A stretch of 64,000 bases of DNA from UBA10649 sp965227045 (lineage in GTDB: Bacteria > Actinomycetota > Actinomycetes > S36-B12): positions 2,728,001 to 2,792,000 of the forward strand of contig OZ245718.1 in the NCBI GenBank assembly GCA_965227045.1, in the 5' to 3' direction. This document shows positions 8,150 through 16,650 of this stretch, in pieces. A program made the position numbers and the translations under genes. Positions within the stretch are counted from its first letter, which is position 1. Each line of letters begins with the position of its first letter. The notes under the pieces are model-generated. The model searched no databases. It saw only the letters and a list, made by a program, of their open reading frames with translations, and was not told the origin of the DNA.

Positions 8150-9042
8150 GCTGCTGCCTCGGATCGAGTCCAGCCGGACTCCGGCCGGTCGAACCACACG
8201 TGTACCTGGCTCGTCCCAATCGAGTTCTCGTAGTCGCCGTACTGCACGCCCGGTGCGGCAAAGTCCTGCTCGCCGAGCGCTGCCGCCATCATGAGGTAGT
8301 GGGCGAACTTGCCCTCGGGGCGGACCTTGAGGAACTCGGGCATCGTGCGCAGGACCTCGTCATGCCGTCCTTCGCGGAACCATGCCAGGCGTTCCTGGTC
8401 GGCATCGAACGCCTCGCGGCTGAAGATGTGCGAGGGATCGCTCGCCTCGTGGTTGCGCAGCTCGCGTAGAGAGTAGAAGGTGTGCGACATCGACCCCGTC
8501 GCGATGATGATCACCTTGCGATCGGTCTCGCGCAGCGCAGCTCCGAGTGCGCGACCGGCCCGCAGGTAGTCCTCGGTGTCCGCCGTCTGACACACGCTCA
8601 TCGAGATCCATTGCTTGTCGTTGCCCTTGCCCAGGAAGCTCCACAGGTTGAGGGACGGGTAGTACATCGGCAGGTACTGATCGTCGATCGCCGTGATCCA
8701 TGTTCCGTGGGCCTCGCCCTGGGCAGCGATGTTGTGTGCGAGTTCTGGGTCGCCGCGCCAGTCGTAGGGGATCCGACACATGCCCCGCGGGAGTTCCTCG
8801 GCAGTGAACAGTCCGGCTCGTCGGTCCTGGGCAGTAACGACGAACTCCACGGTCGTGAACCAGTGCGAGTCGAGGACCACCACTGTGTCGTAGTCGAGCA
8901 CGTCGAACTTCTCGGCCCGCAGTTGCTCGAGCGCTGGGACGAGCGAGATGTCCTTGCCGTTGTTCAACTGCTTTCGCGTCTCCAGCGGCAGCATGATCGT
9001 CGGCACATGCGAAAGCAGGCCCGCTCCGACTACCTCGCCCAT
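8146..9042 (-). CDS. hpaD: Class III (LigB-type) extradiol ring-cleavage dioxygenase, probable 3,4-dihydroxyphenylacetate 2,3-dioxygenase
   Basis: 298 residues starting MGEVVGAGLLSHVPT. The iron ligands expected for LigB-type enzymes are visible as H12 (LLSHV) and H60 (LDSHW), with acidic residues near the C-terminus (QYGDYENS). The family opens catechols next to a hydroxyl using Fe(II) and O2. Placement directly after an HpaE-like dehydrogenase and before an HpcE-like protein suggests homoprotocatechuate as substrate. The name is inferred from this context, and other catechols remain possible. It lies 4 nt after the dehydrogenase stop. Confidence 0.82.
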   Translation of the reverse strand: MGEVVGAGLLSHVPTIMLPLETRKQLNNGKDISLVPALEQLRAEKFDVLDYDTVVVLDSHWFTTVEFVVTAQDRRAGLFTAEELPRGMCRIPYDWRGDPELAHNIAAQGEAHGTWITAIDDQYLPMYYPSLNLWSFLGKGNDKQWISMSVCQTADTEDYLRAGRALGAALRETDRKVIIIATGSMSHTFYSLRELRNHEASDPSHIFSREAFDADQERLAWFREGRHDEVLRTMPEFLKVRPEGKFAHYLMMAAALGEQDFAAPGVQYGDYENSIGTSQVHVWFDRPESGWTRSEAAA

Positions 9043-9046
9043 GTCG

Positions 9047-10507
9047 TCACTCCTTCGTCCAGCCGTTCGGTGCATACACAGTGTTCTTCACGTCGGCGTA
9101 GAAGTCGAAGGACCACACGCCGCCCTCGCGCCCGATGCCAGACTTCTTCGAACCACCGAACGGTGCGGCAAGATCGCGCACGAAGAAGCAGTTGACCCAG
9201 ATCGTCCCGGCGACGAGATCCTTCGTGAAGCGCTCGGCGCGACGACGGCTTCCCGTGACGACGACGGCCGCGAGGCCGAACTCCGTCCCGTTCGCGAGAG
9301 TGAGGCCCTCGTCGTCGGTTGCGAATGTCTGCATCGTCAGCACCGGGCCGAAGACCTCCTGCGTGAGGATCTCCGTGCCCGGACTGGCATCGCGGATCAG
9401 CGTCGGCTTGAAGTAGTGCGGCCCGAGTTCGGTGTTTGGGCTGCCGCCGTAGACCACCGTGGCGCCCTCGGCCTTCGCTCGGTCGACGAAGCCCTGCACT
9501 CGCTCGACGTGCGCGAGGTGGATGTTGGGCCCGATCTGGGTCTCCTCGTCGCGCGGGTCGCCTTGGCGTATCTGCGCCGCGCGCTCGACGAACCGCGTTG
9601 CGAAGGCGTCGGCAATGCACTCCTGAACGAGCAGCCGGGTGCCGGCGAGGCATACCTGGCCGGCGTTGTCGTACTGCTCGATCGCGAGTTCCACAGCGAG
9701 ATCGAGGTCGGCGTCGTCGAGGATCACCGTTGGACTCTTGCCGCCGAGTTCGAACGAGCATGGAGTGAGATTCCCCGCGGCTGCTCGCGCGATCACCTTG
9801 GCGGTCGGTACCGAACCGGTGAAGCAGATGCGGGCTACATCGGGATTCGACGTGAGCGGAGCACCCGCCTCGGCACCGAATCCCTGCACGACGTTGAAGA
9901 CGCCGGCGGGCAGGCCCGCCTCGTCGGCCAGTTGCGCGAAGTAAGACGCGGTGAGCGGCGCCCACTCCGGAGGCTTGAGAACTACGGTGTCTCCCGATGC
10001 GAGCGCCGGCCCGATGCGCCAGGTCGCGAGCATGAGAGGGGCATTCCACGGCGTGATGATCACGACGACCCCGGACGGGTCCCAGGTGACGTGGTTGGTG
10101 TGCCCTCGCGTATCGAAGTCCGGATGCCCGAGCTTGTCGATCGCAAAGTCGGCGAAGAAGCGCAGATTCATGACCACCCGCGGCATGACTCCGCGTCGGT
10201 GAGAGCGAAGCAGTGATCCGTTGTCTGCGGTCTCGAGTTGGGCGAGCTCCTCGATGTGCGCCTCGACGTTGTCCGCGACGCGATGGATGATCGCGCCGCG
10301 CTCGGCGGGCGACAGGCGTGACCATGCGGGGAAGGCGGCCCTCGCGGCAGCGACGGCAGCGTCGGCCTCGACCGTGCCTCCGCGGTGGACCTGGGCGATC
10401 TCCGAGCCGTCGATAGGGCTGACGCTGGCGAAGGTGCTGGATGAGGCGATGCGCTCGCCACCGATCCAATGGCGGGTGTCGACCTCGACGCCTGCGACGA
10501 TGGACAT
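9047..10507 (-). CDS. hpaE: Aldehyde dehydrogenase, probable 5-carboxymethyl-2-hydroxymuconate-semialdehyde dehydrogenase
   Basis: 486 residues with a complete ALDH active site: general base E253 in FELGGKSPT and nucleophile C286 in NAGQVCLAG. It would oxidise the ring-cleavage product of the neighbouring dioxygenase. The ATG is preceded by GGAGGG. It is the first gene of an eight-gene minus-strand operon running to 3727. A promoter with -35 GTGACG and -10 TAGGGT lies about 40 nt upstream, the -10 inside a 16-bp palindrome shared with three other local promoters. The HpaE assignment rests on family and context, and the overall ALDH call is secure. Confidence 0.88.
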   Translation of the reverse strand: MSIVAGVEVDTRHWIGGERIASSSTFASVSPIDGSEIAQVHRGGTVEADAAVAAARAAFPAWSRLSPAERGAIIHRVADNVEAHIEELAQLETADNGSLLRSHRRGVMPRVVMNLRFFADFAIDKLGHPDFDTRGHTNHVTWDPSGVVVIITPWNAPLMLATWRIGPALASGDTVVLKPPEWAPLTASYFAQLADEAGLPAGVFNVVQGFGAEAGAPLTSNPDVARICFTGSVPTAKVIARAAAGNLTPCSFELGGKSPTVILDDADLDLAVELAIEQYDNAGQVCLAGTRLLVQECIADAFATRFVERAAQIRQGDPRDEETQIGPNIHLAHVERVQGFVDRAKAEGATVVYGGSPNTELGPHYFKPTLIRDASPGTEILTQEVFGPVLTMQTFATDDEGLTLANGTEFGLAAVVVTGSRRRAERFTKDLVAGTIWVNCFFVRDLAAPFGGSKKSGIGREGGVWSFDFYADVKNTVYAPNGWTKE

Positions 10508-10538
10508 CCGTACCCTCCGTGGCCGGTGCTTCCTAGGT

Positions 10539-10554
10539 CGTTCGGACCCTAACG
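10539..10554. promoter_or_regulatory. Palindromic operator, site A (hpaE operon / PuuD-like gene)
   Basis: CGTTCGGACCCTAACG fits CGTT-N-GG-NN-CC-N-AACG. It lies between the divergent hpaE operon and the PuuD-like gene. Read on the minus strand it contains TAGGGT, the -10 box of the hpaE operon. The same motif recurs at 13086, 15235 and 20046. Confidence 0.7.
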
Positions 10555-10574
10555 GATATTCTGCGCTACGTCAC
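10546..10574 (-). promoter_or_regulatory. Promoter of the hpaE-led operon
   Basis: On the minus strand, a -35 GTGACG (10569-10574) and -10 TAGGGT (10546-10551) are separated by exactly 17 bp. The -10 is inside operator site A, so a bound protein would block RNA polymerase. Confidence 0.55.
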
Positions 10575-10603
10575 GCCATTGTGCCCCGTCTCGTGGAGGA
10601 CAG

Positions 10604-11293
10604 ATGTCCCGACCGCGCATAGCCGTCCTGGGCCGATTCACAGAGAGGGCCAGTGCCCTGCGCTATCGCGGAATCGTGTCGTCGCAAGCGCTGATGGATA
10701 TCGTCTGGGCGTCGGGCGGTGACCCCGTGACGCTCCGGCCGGGAGCCGATCCAGATGCTCTCGACTGGAGTGCGCGCCTCGCTGGCTTCGCCGGTGTTCT
10801 GCTGCCCGGCGGTGGCGACGTCCATCCCGACCGGTACGGCGGCGACAGCGGCAATGACACCGTCTACGACGTCGATCTCGTGCAGGACGAGGCGGACTTC
10901 TCGCTCGCCCGCTACTGCCTCGCGAACGCCGTGCCGATGCTTGCGGTGTGCCGAGGGATGCACGTGCTGAACGTCGTGCTCGGGGGCTCGCTCGTCGTCG
11001 ACATGCCGTCGAACCACAGGCACGCGGTCCAACGCGTCGCAGTGCAGGCGGGTGCGGACCGTCTGGGCATCGTTGAGCCGACGATCGAGATCTCCTGCTA
11101 TCACCACCAGGCGGTCGACCGGCTTGGCGAACGGATGACCGTCGTTGCTCGGTCGGATGACGGGACTGTCGAGGCCGTGGTGGTCGATGCCGACGCGTGG
11201 ACGGCCGGCGTGCAGTGGCACCCGGAGGACACGTGGTCTTCGGATGATCAGCAGGTCCGGCTCGTGCGCACGTTTATCGAGAACTGCGGCTAA
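10604..11293 (+). CDS. Class I glutamine amidotransferase-like gamma-glutamyl hydrolase (PuuD/peptidase C26 family)
   Basis: 229 residues. The catalytic cysteine is in LAVCRGMHVLN and the His-Glu pair in GVQWHPED, the arrangement of gamma-glutamyl-GABA hydrolase PuuD. LLPGGGDVHPDRYGG is the family's N-terminal glycine loop. PuuD-type enzymes release glutamate from gamma-glutamylated amine products. The start ATG follows GGAGGACAG. It is divergent from the hpaE operon across operator site A and abuts the convergent P450 stop with no gap. A glutamine-synthetase-like ligase at 15301 would be a logical partner. A longer-range link to the second amine cluster is inference. Confidence 0.82.
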   Translation: MSRPRIAVLGRFTERASALRYRGIVSSQALMDIVWASGGDPVTLRPGADPDALDWSARLAGFAGVLLPGGGDVHPDRYGGDSGNDTVYDVDLVQDEADFSLARYCLANAVPMLAVCRGMHVLNVVLGGSLVVDMPSNHRHAVQRVAVQAGADRLGIVEPTIEISCYHHQAVDRLGERMTVVARSDDGTVEAVVVDADAWTAGVQWHPEDTWSSDDQQVRLVRTFIENCG

Positions 11294-12478
11294 CTACCAG
11301 GTGACGTGCAGTTCGGCCGGCGCACGGAACTCCCACCCGCGGAACGTCACGTCGTGCTGCAAGTCAAGGTCCAGGCTCGGCATCGCGTCGACGAGAGTCT
11401 GCAGGCCGATCCGCTCCTGCCCGCGAGCGAACGCATGCCCCGCGCAGAAGTGCGGACCGAAGCCGAATGCTGCGTTCGGTCGGCGCTCGCGCGTGATATC
11501 GAACTGATCAGGATTTGCCCACAGCATCTCGTCGCGGCAGGCGCTCGCGACAACTGCTCCCACCGGCGCGCCGGCTGGGATGGTCGCCCCGCCGAGGTCG
11601 ATGTCCCCGACCGCCTGGCGGGTCTGCGTTCCGATCGGCGCGATCCAGCGCAGTCCCTCATGGACCGTGTCGTCCCACAGGCTGGGCTCCGCGCGAACGA
11701 GATCGAGTTGATCGGGGTTGGTCAGCAGTCCGACCAGGCAGGAGCCTGCGCCGTGACCGGGCTCCTGCATTCCGCCGAGGATGATCACCTTCAGGCTCGG
11801 CATCACCTCGTCGACCGTACGTGGGTCGTCCTCTGGCCGCCCAGTGGTGAGCATGTGCGAGATCGTCGAGTCATCCGGGCTCCATCGCAACGACTCCATG
11901 AGTGGGCGCAGTTCGGCGTCGATCTGCGCGGCCGTCTCATCATTCATCCGCTGCTTGTCCGGGTCGCGCTCGAAGTTCGTGGCACCCATCGCCAGTCCGT
12001 GGAACCAGGACTGCAGCGTCTCGGCTGGCAGGTGGCCGAGCCCGAGGACCGCAGCCAGGCTCAATACCGAGATCGGCTCGAAGTACTCGCTCATCAGTTC
12101 GGCGCGGCGGTCCGGCCTCGCGAGGAGCCGCTGCAGGCAGGCATTCGCAATCGGCGCGACGAGGTCGTCGATATACGTCGCGACGCTGCGAGGCCTGTAC
12201 TTGCGGTCCAGACTGCGGCGCTTGTCGAGGTGAGGCTCTCCATCGACGGTCAGGATCGACGGGCCGCCGAAGGACAGGTCGAGTGGCGAGTCGTCTACCG
12301 TCGCCGTGAACAGGTCCTGACGCGTGGTGACGGTCTCGACGTCGTCAGCTCGGGTCACGAGCCACAGGTGCACGGCGGGCACCCAAGCGACCGGCTCCTC
12401 GGCCCGCAGGCTCCGGTAGATCTCGTACGGATCCGTATCGAGTTGCTCGATGGTGATGCTGTCCGCGAAGGCACCCAT
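11294..12478 (-). CDS. Cytochrome P450 (atypical I-helix)
   Basis: 394 residues. Heme-binding loop FGFGPHFCAGHAFAR with axial Cys345, and the K-helix ExxR as EGLRW. The I-helix oxygen-activation segment reads LGGMQEPGHG, with proline (P240) where most P450s have the conserved threonine that helps protonate bound oxygen. Such variants can use altered oxygen chemistry, but that is only suggested here. No membrane anchor is seen, as expected for bacterial P450s. The nearby ferredoxin and reductase could supply electrons. It is 15 nt downstream of the marR gene on the same strand order (marR, then P450). Confidence 0.92.
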   Translation of the reverse strand: MGAFADSITIEQLDTDPYEIYRSLRAEEPVAWVPAVHLWLVTRADDVETVTTRQDLFTATVDDSPLDLSFGGPSILTVDGEPHLDKRRSLDRKYRPRSVATYIDDLVAPIANACLQRLLARPDRRAELMSEYFEPISVLSLAAVLGLGHLPAETLQSWFHGLAMGATNFERDPDKQRMNDETAAQIDAELRPLMESLRWSPDDSTISHMLTTGRPEDDPRTVDEVMPSLKVIILGGMQEPGHGAGSCLVGLLTNPDQLDLVRAEPSLWDDTVHEGLRWIAPIGTQTRQAVGDIDLGGATIPAGAPVGAVVASACRDEMLWANPDQFDITRERRPNAAFGFGPHFCAGHAFARGQERIGLQTLVDAMPSLDLDLQHDVTFRGWEFRAPAELHVTW

Positions 12479-12493
12479 GAGCGCGCGACCGAC

Positions 12494-12994
12494 TCAGCGA
12501 GGCTCGGAGACGGTGAGCGTCAGCGTGCGCAGCGCGTCCGCGACCTGCGTGCGCTGCGCCGCGGGAATCCCGGAGACGACGACGCGCTCCTGCTCGTTGA
12601 ACTCCGGGAACAACTTCTTCATGAGTCGTCGTCCCGCGGGTGTCATGCGAACCAGGACGAGGCGGCCGTCATGGGGGCTACGTTCGCGCGCAAGGAGCCC
12701 GCGACCCTCCAGCGTGGAGAGCACTCCGGACAGCGTGGCCTTGGAGAACCCGCCCTCCTCGGCGATCACGCGCGTCTCGACCTTCTCCCAGATCCACGTG
12801 ACCCAGAGGACGACGAATGCCGTCCACGTGAGGTCATGGGGCCGCAGCACCGTGCCCTCCAGGTGGTTGCGCACCGCGTTCGCGGCACGGAACAGGTTGG
12901 AGGCCACGGCCATCGCTTCGAAGTCGAGGTCCATGTCCGCCAGCCGCGACTCCACAGCCCGTTCGGTCTCCGCCAGCGTGTGCGGACCAGCCAT
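12494..12994 (-). CDS. MarR-family transcriptional regulator
   Basis: 166 residues. The winged helix-turn-helix is at about 70-125: GGFSKATLSGVLSTLEGRGL is the recognition-helix region, followed by the wing RSPHDGRLVLVRMTPAG. The ATG was chosen because AGGAG precedes it (12999-13003 region) and the upstream in-frame residues do not resemble the family. Long flanking helices suggest the usual MarR dimer. It is divergent from the second P450, and operator site B lies in the shared intergenic region. It is therefore the best local candidate to bind the four-site palindrome. Ligand unknown, perhaps an aromatic compound. Confidence 0.87.
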   Translation of the reverse strand: MAGPHTLAETERAVESRLADMDLDFEAMAVASNLFRAANAVRNHLEGTVLRPHDLTWTAFVVLWVTWIWEKVETRVIAEEGGFSKATLSGVLSTLEGRGLLARERSPHDGRLVLVRMTPAGRRLMKKLFPEFNEQERVVVSGIPAAQRTQVADALRTLTLTVSEPR

Positions 12995-13085
12995 CGGACT
13001 CCTTCGATCGGGGTGTGGCGACAACCTACGCGAAAGTCTGCCAAAGGTATCCAACCTCGGCACCGTGCATTACAGTCTGCGTGAT

Positions 13086-13101
13086 AGTTCGGGCCCAAAC
13101 G
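13086..13101. promoter_or_regulatory. Palindromic operator, site B (marR / P450)
   Basis: AGTTCGGGCCCAAACG matches the palindrome with one end base changed. It starts 9 bp after a TACAGT -10 box (13071-13076) of the plus-strand P450 gene, so it would cover the transcription start. Confidence 0.65.
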
Positions 13102-13132
13102 ATTAATCGGACTGGCGCTTTTCGGAGGAGCC

Positions 13133-14380
13133 ATGAGCACCACGACTGACGTGTCCCTCGCTGACCTCGATCTCTTCGCACACGGTGCACCGTGGACGGT
13201 GTTCGAGAACCTGCGCCGGAACTCGCCCATCCACTGGAACGTCGAGCCCGAGCCGAACTCCGGGTTCTGGTCGGTGACCAGGTATCACGACATCGTCGAG
13301 GTGCTCCGCAACACGGAGGTCTTCTCGAGCCAGATCGGAACGGCGAACCTCGAGGAGCTCGACGCGCGCCAGATGGAGATCCGTCGGTCGATGCTCGAGA
13401 CCGACGGCCCGCGCCACCGTGCACTTCGCAAGATGCTCCAGCCGCAGTTCACTCCGCGCGCGATCTCCGGCTACGAGACCTTCCTTCGCGGGATCACGGC
13501 GTCGACCCTCGACCGGGCGCTCGCGAAGCCGGAGTTCGACTTCGTCGCCGACGTGGCTGCCGACTTCCCGATTCGCGTGCTCGCGCAGTTGCTCGACGTT
13601 CCCGAGTCCGACATCCCGCAGCTCATCAAGTGGGGCAATCGCATGGTCGGCAACACTGACCCCGAGCATGCCGACGTCCTTGCTGACAGCCCGGAGAGCG
13701 AGCAGTACCGCGACCTGCCGTTCCGCTCGCCCGCTGCGCTCGAGGTTTTCAAGTACGGGTACGAACTGGCATGGAACCGACGAGGAGGAGACGGCAAGGA
13801 CCTCGTCTCGATCGTTCTCAATACTCCGCCATCGGACGGCGTGCCCATCGACGCCCGCGACTTCCGGAACTACTTCCTGCTGCTTGTCGTTGCTGGCAAC
13901 GAGACGACGCGGCACTCGATCACGCACACGATGAACAACCTCATGGCGAATCCCGATGCGGTTGCACTGCTGCGCAGCCAGCCCGAACTGGTTCCATGGG
14001 CAGTGGAGGAGTTCCTCCGCTTCGCGAGCCCCGTCCATCATTTCCGCAGGACCGCCACGCAGGACATCGTCATGCACGGCCAGGAGATCAAGGCCGGCGA
14101 CAAGGTCGTCGTGTGGTTCGGCTCAGGCAACCGCGACGACGCCGTGTTCGTGGATCCCTACCGGTTCGACGTCACGCGCAAGCCGAACGAGCACATGTCC
14201 TTCGGCCGCGGTGGTCCGCACATGTGTCTGGGCAATGCGCTCGCCCGGCTCGAGATCCAGATCATGTTCGAGGAATTGCTCGCGCGGGACGTCGACCTCG
14301 TCCCGAACGGGGCACCTGAGTACCTGCGCTCCAACTTCGTGCACGGCTTCAAGCGCCTGCCCGTCCGCCGCACTCCCTGA
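13133..14380 (+). CDS. Cytochrome P450
   Basis: 415 residues with all canonical P450 elements: I-helix VVAGNETTRHS with the conserved Thr, K-helix EEFLRF, and heme loop FGRGGPHMCLGNALARLE with Cys365. The sequence style (RxxxxF...HHFRRTA) resembles actinobacterial P450s acting on steroids, terpenes or alkyl chains, but the substrate is not inferable. The ATG follows GGAGG. It has its own promoter with operator site B. The TGA stop lies inside the left arm of a dispersed inverted repeat. Electron donors could be the ferredoxin and reductase at 5.9-7.3 kb. Confidence 0.93.
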   Translation: MSTTTDVSLADLDLFAHGAPWTVFENLRRNSPIHWNVEPEPNSGFWSVTRYHDIVEVLRNTEVFSSQIGTANLEELDARQMEIRRSMLETDGPRHRALRKMLQPQFTPRAISGYETFLRGITASTLDRALAKPEFDFVADVAADFPIRVLAQLLDVPESDIPQLIKWGNRMVGNTDPEHADVLADSPESEQYRDLPFRSPAALEVFKYGYELAWNRRGGDGKDLVSIVLNTPPSDGVPIDARDFRNYFLLLVVAGNETTRHSITHTMNNLMANPDAVALLRSQPELVPWAVEEFLRFASPVHHFRRTATQDIVMHGQEIKAGDKVVVWFGSGNRDDAVFVDPYRFDVTRKPNEHMSFGRGGPHMCLGNALARLEIQIMFEELLARDVDLVPNGAPEYLRSNFVHGFKRLPVRRTP

Positions 14381-14469
14381 ATTGAACCGCCTTCCGGGTC
14401 AAATCCGACTTCTCGGCCCCTGAACGCCCACGAAACCCCGATTTGACCCGGAAGGCGGTTCAATTCGGG
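14376..14469. repeat. Dispersed inverted repeat, copy 2 (30-bp arms, 34-nt loop)
   Basis: The arms at 14376-14405 and 14440-14469 are reverse complements with one mismatch in 30 bp. The transcript could fold into a very long hairpin in either direction, so it may act as a bidirectional terminator. It contains the TGA stop of the P450 gene and the TGA stop of the minus-strand GATase-like gene. One arm recurs at 499-528. Confidence 0.85.
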
Positions 14470-15173
14470 CGGGGGAAGGCGACCTGGTCGAGGAAGGCGT
14501 CGACCAGGGAGTGTGCGCGCAGGCGGGCGGCCTCGCCCTCGGCGACCGTGTGCTGGTGCAGGACCTCGGGGTCCTGGCCGTCGGCCACGACGAGTTCTCG
14601 TCCGTCGAGCTCGAGCCAGCCGTGCAGCGTCGAGGCGGTCAGCTCCGGATGGAACTGCACGGCGAGGTTCCTGCGGATGACGAAGGCCTGAGATGCGTGC
14701 GAGTTGCGGGCAACCTCACGTGCGTCGGGCGGTACCTGCCAGCGGTCGTAGTGGAATTCGAACCACGGTCCCTGACCCACCAGCTCGGGCTCGTCTGACC
14801 AGATCGCCGTCCACCCGATCTCGGCGACCGGTGCGCGCGCGACGGTTCCACCGTGCGCTCTGGCCAGCAGCTGGCCCCCGAAGCAGATGCCGAACACCGG
14901 AACGTCGAGTGCGTCGGCAGTCCTGAGCCATTCGATCTCGGGCAGCAGCCACGCGCCGATCTTGTCGTCGTCCCAGGCACCCCACGGCGCTCCCATCGGC
15001 ACGATCACGTCGAAGTCGCGGGGGTCGGGAAACGTGTGCGGCACGTTGGGCGCCCGGAAGTCCTCAGGTGCCACGACAACTCTCTCGATCACCTCGTAGC
15101 CGCGCTGCTCGAACCGCTCGGCGACAGGCCCGGGCGGGCTCACGTGATCATGCTGGAGGAACAGTGCTCGCAC
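14460..15173 (-). CDS. Class I glutamine amidotransferase-like protein (GMP-synthase GATase fold)
   Basis: 237 residues. Nucleophile cysteine in FGICFGGQLLARAHGG and catalytic histidine in LAVQFHPELT give the GATase1 triad. No ammonia-accepting partner domain is fused, so it belongs with stand-alone GATase-like hydrolases. The start is GTG (15173) after AAGGGA. Upstream in-frame sequence overlaps the promoter region of the divergent ligase gene and was not included. Next to a glutamine-synthetase-like ligase, it may hydrolyse gamma-glutamyl compounds, an inference. The C-terminal P-N-stop is supplied by the repeat. Confidence 0.8.
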   Translation of the reverse strand: MRALFLQHDHVSPPGPVAERFEQRGYEVIERVVVAPEDFRAPNVPHTFPDPRDFDVIVPMGAPWGAWDDDKIGAWLLPEIEWLRTADALDVPVFGICFGGQLLARAHGGTVARAPVAEIGWTAIWSDEPELVGQGPWFEFHYDRWQVPPDAREVARNSHASQAFVIRRNLAVQFHPELTASTLHGWLELDGRELVVADGQDPEVLHQHTVAEGEAARLRAHSLVDAFLDQVAFPRPN

Positions 15174-15234
15174 GAGGATCCCTTCCGAAAACAGGGCGAC
15201 ATGGTGTGTGATTGGCTCTAGTATCCGCTTGGAT

Positions 15235-15250
15235 CGTTGGGAGCCTAACG
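15235..15250. promoter_or_regulatory. Palindromic operator, site C (glutamine-synthetase-like ligase)
   Basis: CGTTGGGAGCCTAACG is a full match to CGTT-N-GG-NN-CC-N-AACG. It starts 10 bp after a TAGTAT -10 box (15219-15224) and ends 50 bp before the ligase ATG. Its position also argues for the ATG at 15301 rather than an upstream start. Confidence 0.7.
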
Positions 15251-15300
15251 ATTTTTTCGGGTCACCGTACTGGCTTAGGCCGCGCAGCGAAAGGCATGGT

Positions 15301-16650
15301 ATGCATAGCGATCTTGCGGATGTCCGACGTGAGCTGGGCACCCTCGATGTCGACGTCCTTCGACTGATCTGGCCCGACGTCCTGGGCATGGCGCGGTCGA
15401 AGGACATCCCGGTCTCTCAACTCGAGCGTGCCGCGGGACATGGACCGACCTTCTGCCAGGCAACGTGGACCACGACCACCCGCGGCGATGTGCTCGACGG
15501 TCATGGGAGCCTGCAGGACGGCTTGTCGGACATGGTGTCGCGCCTGGACGCGTCCACCATCCGCCCGATCCCGTGGGTGCCGGGTGTCGCGTACGGCATC
15601 GCCGACATCGACGAGCCGGATGGCTCACCGAACATGATCTCCCCGCGCACGCTGCTCCGACGGGTCATCGCGGAGTACAAGCTGCTCGGCCTGATCCCCA
15701 TCGTCGGGCCAGAACTGGAGTTCTACCTCGCGCACCGGCCGAACGGCACCTGGGAGCGCGTACTGAACAAGACGGGCCGTGTCTACTCGACCGGATCACT
15801 GGTCGATCCCGACGGGACCTTCCTGCATCTGCTGCGCATGGTGGACCGGCTCGGGATCGGCGCCTTCGCGGCCAATCACGAGTTCTGCCCGTCGCAGTAC
15901 GAGATCAACCTGTGGCACGGAGAAGCGCTCGACGCGGCCGACCGCACCTTCCTGCTCAAGACCGCGGTGAAGGACATCTGCGCGAGCCGGGGGTTGATGG
16001 GCACGTTCCTGGGCAAGCCCTGGAGCGACGAGGGCGGCAGTGGTTTCCACCTGCACCTGTCCGTGACCGACGTCCAGGGCAGCCAGATGATGGACGAGGC
16101 AGATGGCGGCCTGTCGCTGATCTCGCGGCGAATGATGGCGGGCATTCTCGAGCACGCGCCCGCGCTGGTCGCCGTGTGCAACCCGACCGTCAACGCGTAC
16201 AAGCGTCTCGGCCCGGACACGATGGCGCCATACCGATCGAATTGGGGCTACGACAACCGCACCACGTTCGTGCGGATCCCACCCGAGCGCGGTCCTGGCG
16301 CACGGCTGGAGATCCGCGTCGGCGATGGCGCGGCCAATCCGTACGTGGTCATTGCCGTGATCCTCGCTGCCGCACTCGACGGTCTGCGGCGGCAGCTCGA
16401 CTGCCCGCCGGCGTCCGAGGGCTGGGCATACACCGACGAGTCGCGCCCGGTTCTGCCGATGACGCTCGGCGACGCACTCGACGCTCTCAAGGCCGACGAA
16501 TTCCTCATGGACATCATCGGCGCTCCGTTCGTCGCCGCGTTCGAGACACTCAAGCGCGACGAGATCGCGCGGTACGAGGAGGCCGTCGAGGACCCCTCGA
16601 CTCGTGATGTCACCGACTGGGAGATCGACGAGTACCTCGAGGACTACTAG
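15301..16650 (+). CDS. Glutamine-synthetase-like gamma-glutamyl-amine ligase (GlnA3/PuuA family)
   Basis: 449 residues with GS catalytic elements: VGPELEFYLAHR (metal-binding Glu), NHEFCPSQYEINL, the ATP/ammonia-site segment SGFHLHLS, and C-terminal RLEIRVGDGAANPY. The N-terminal beta-grasp domain (DVLRLIWPDVLGMARSKDI) is the type seen in GlnA2/3/4 and PuuA rather than in true GlnA. Relatives ligate glutamate to polyamines or ethanolamine using ATP. Expression is probably controlled by operator site C. It is convergent with the TetR gene, the stop codons overlapping by 4 nt. Glutamine synthesis itself cannot be excluded without enzymology. Confidence 0.85.
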   Translation: MHSDLADVRRELGTLDVDVLRLIWPDVLGMARSKDIPVSQLERAAGHGPTFCQATWTTTTRGDVLDGHGSLQDGLSDMVSRLDASTIRPIPWVPGVAYGIADIDEPDGSPNMISPRTLLRRVIAEYKLLGLIPIVGPELEFYLAHRPNGTWERVLNKTGRVYSTGSLVDPDGTFLHLLRMVDRLGIGAFAANHEFCPSQYEINLWHGEALDAADRTFLLKTAVKDICASRGLMGTFLGKPWSDEGGSGFHLHLSVTDVQGSQMMDEADGGLSLISRRMMAGILEHAPALVAVCNPTVNAYKRLGPDTMAPYRSNWGYDNRTTFVRIPPERGPGARLEIRVGDGAANPYVVIAVILAAALDGLRRQLDCPPASEGWAYTDESRPVLPMTLGDALDALKADEFLMDIIGAPFVAAFETLKRDEIARYEEAVEDPSTRDVTDWEIDEYLEDY

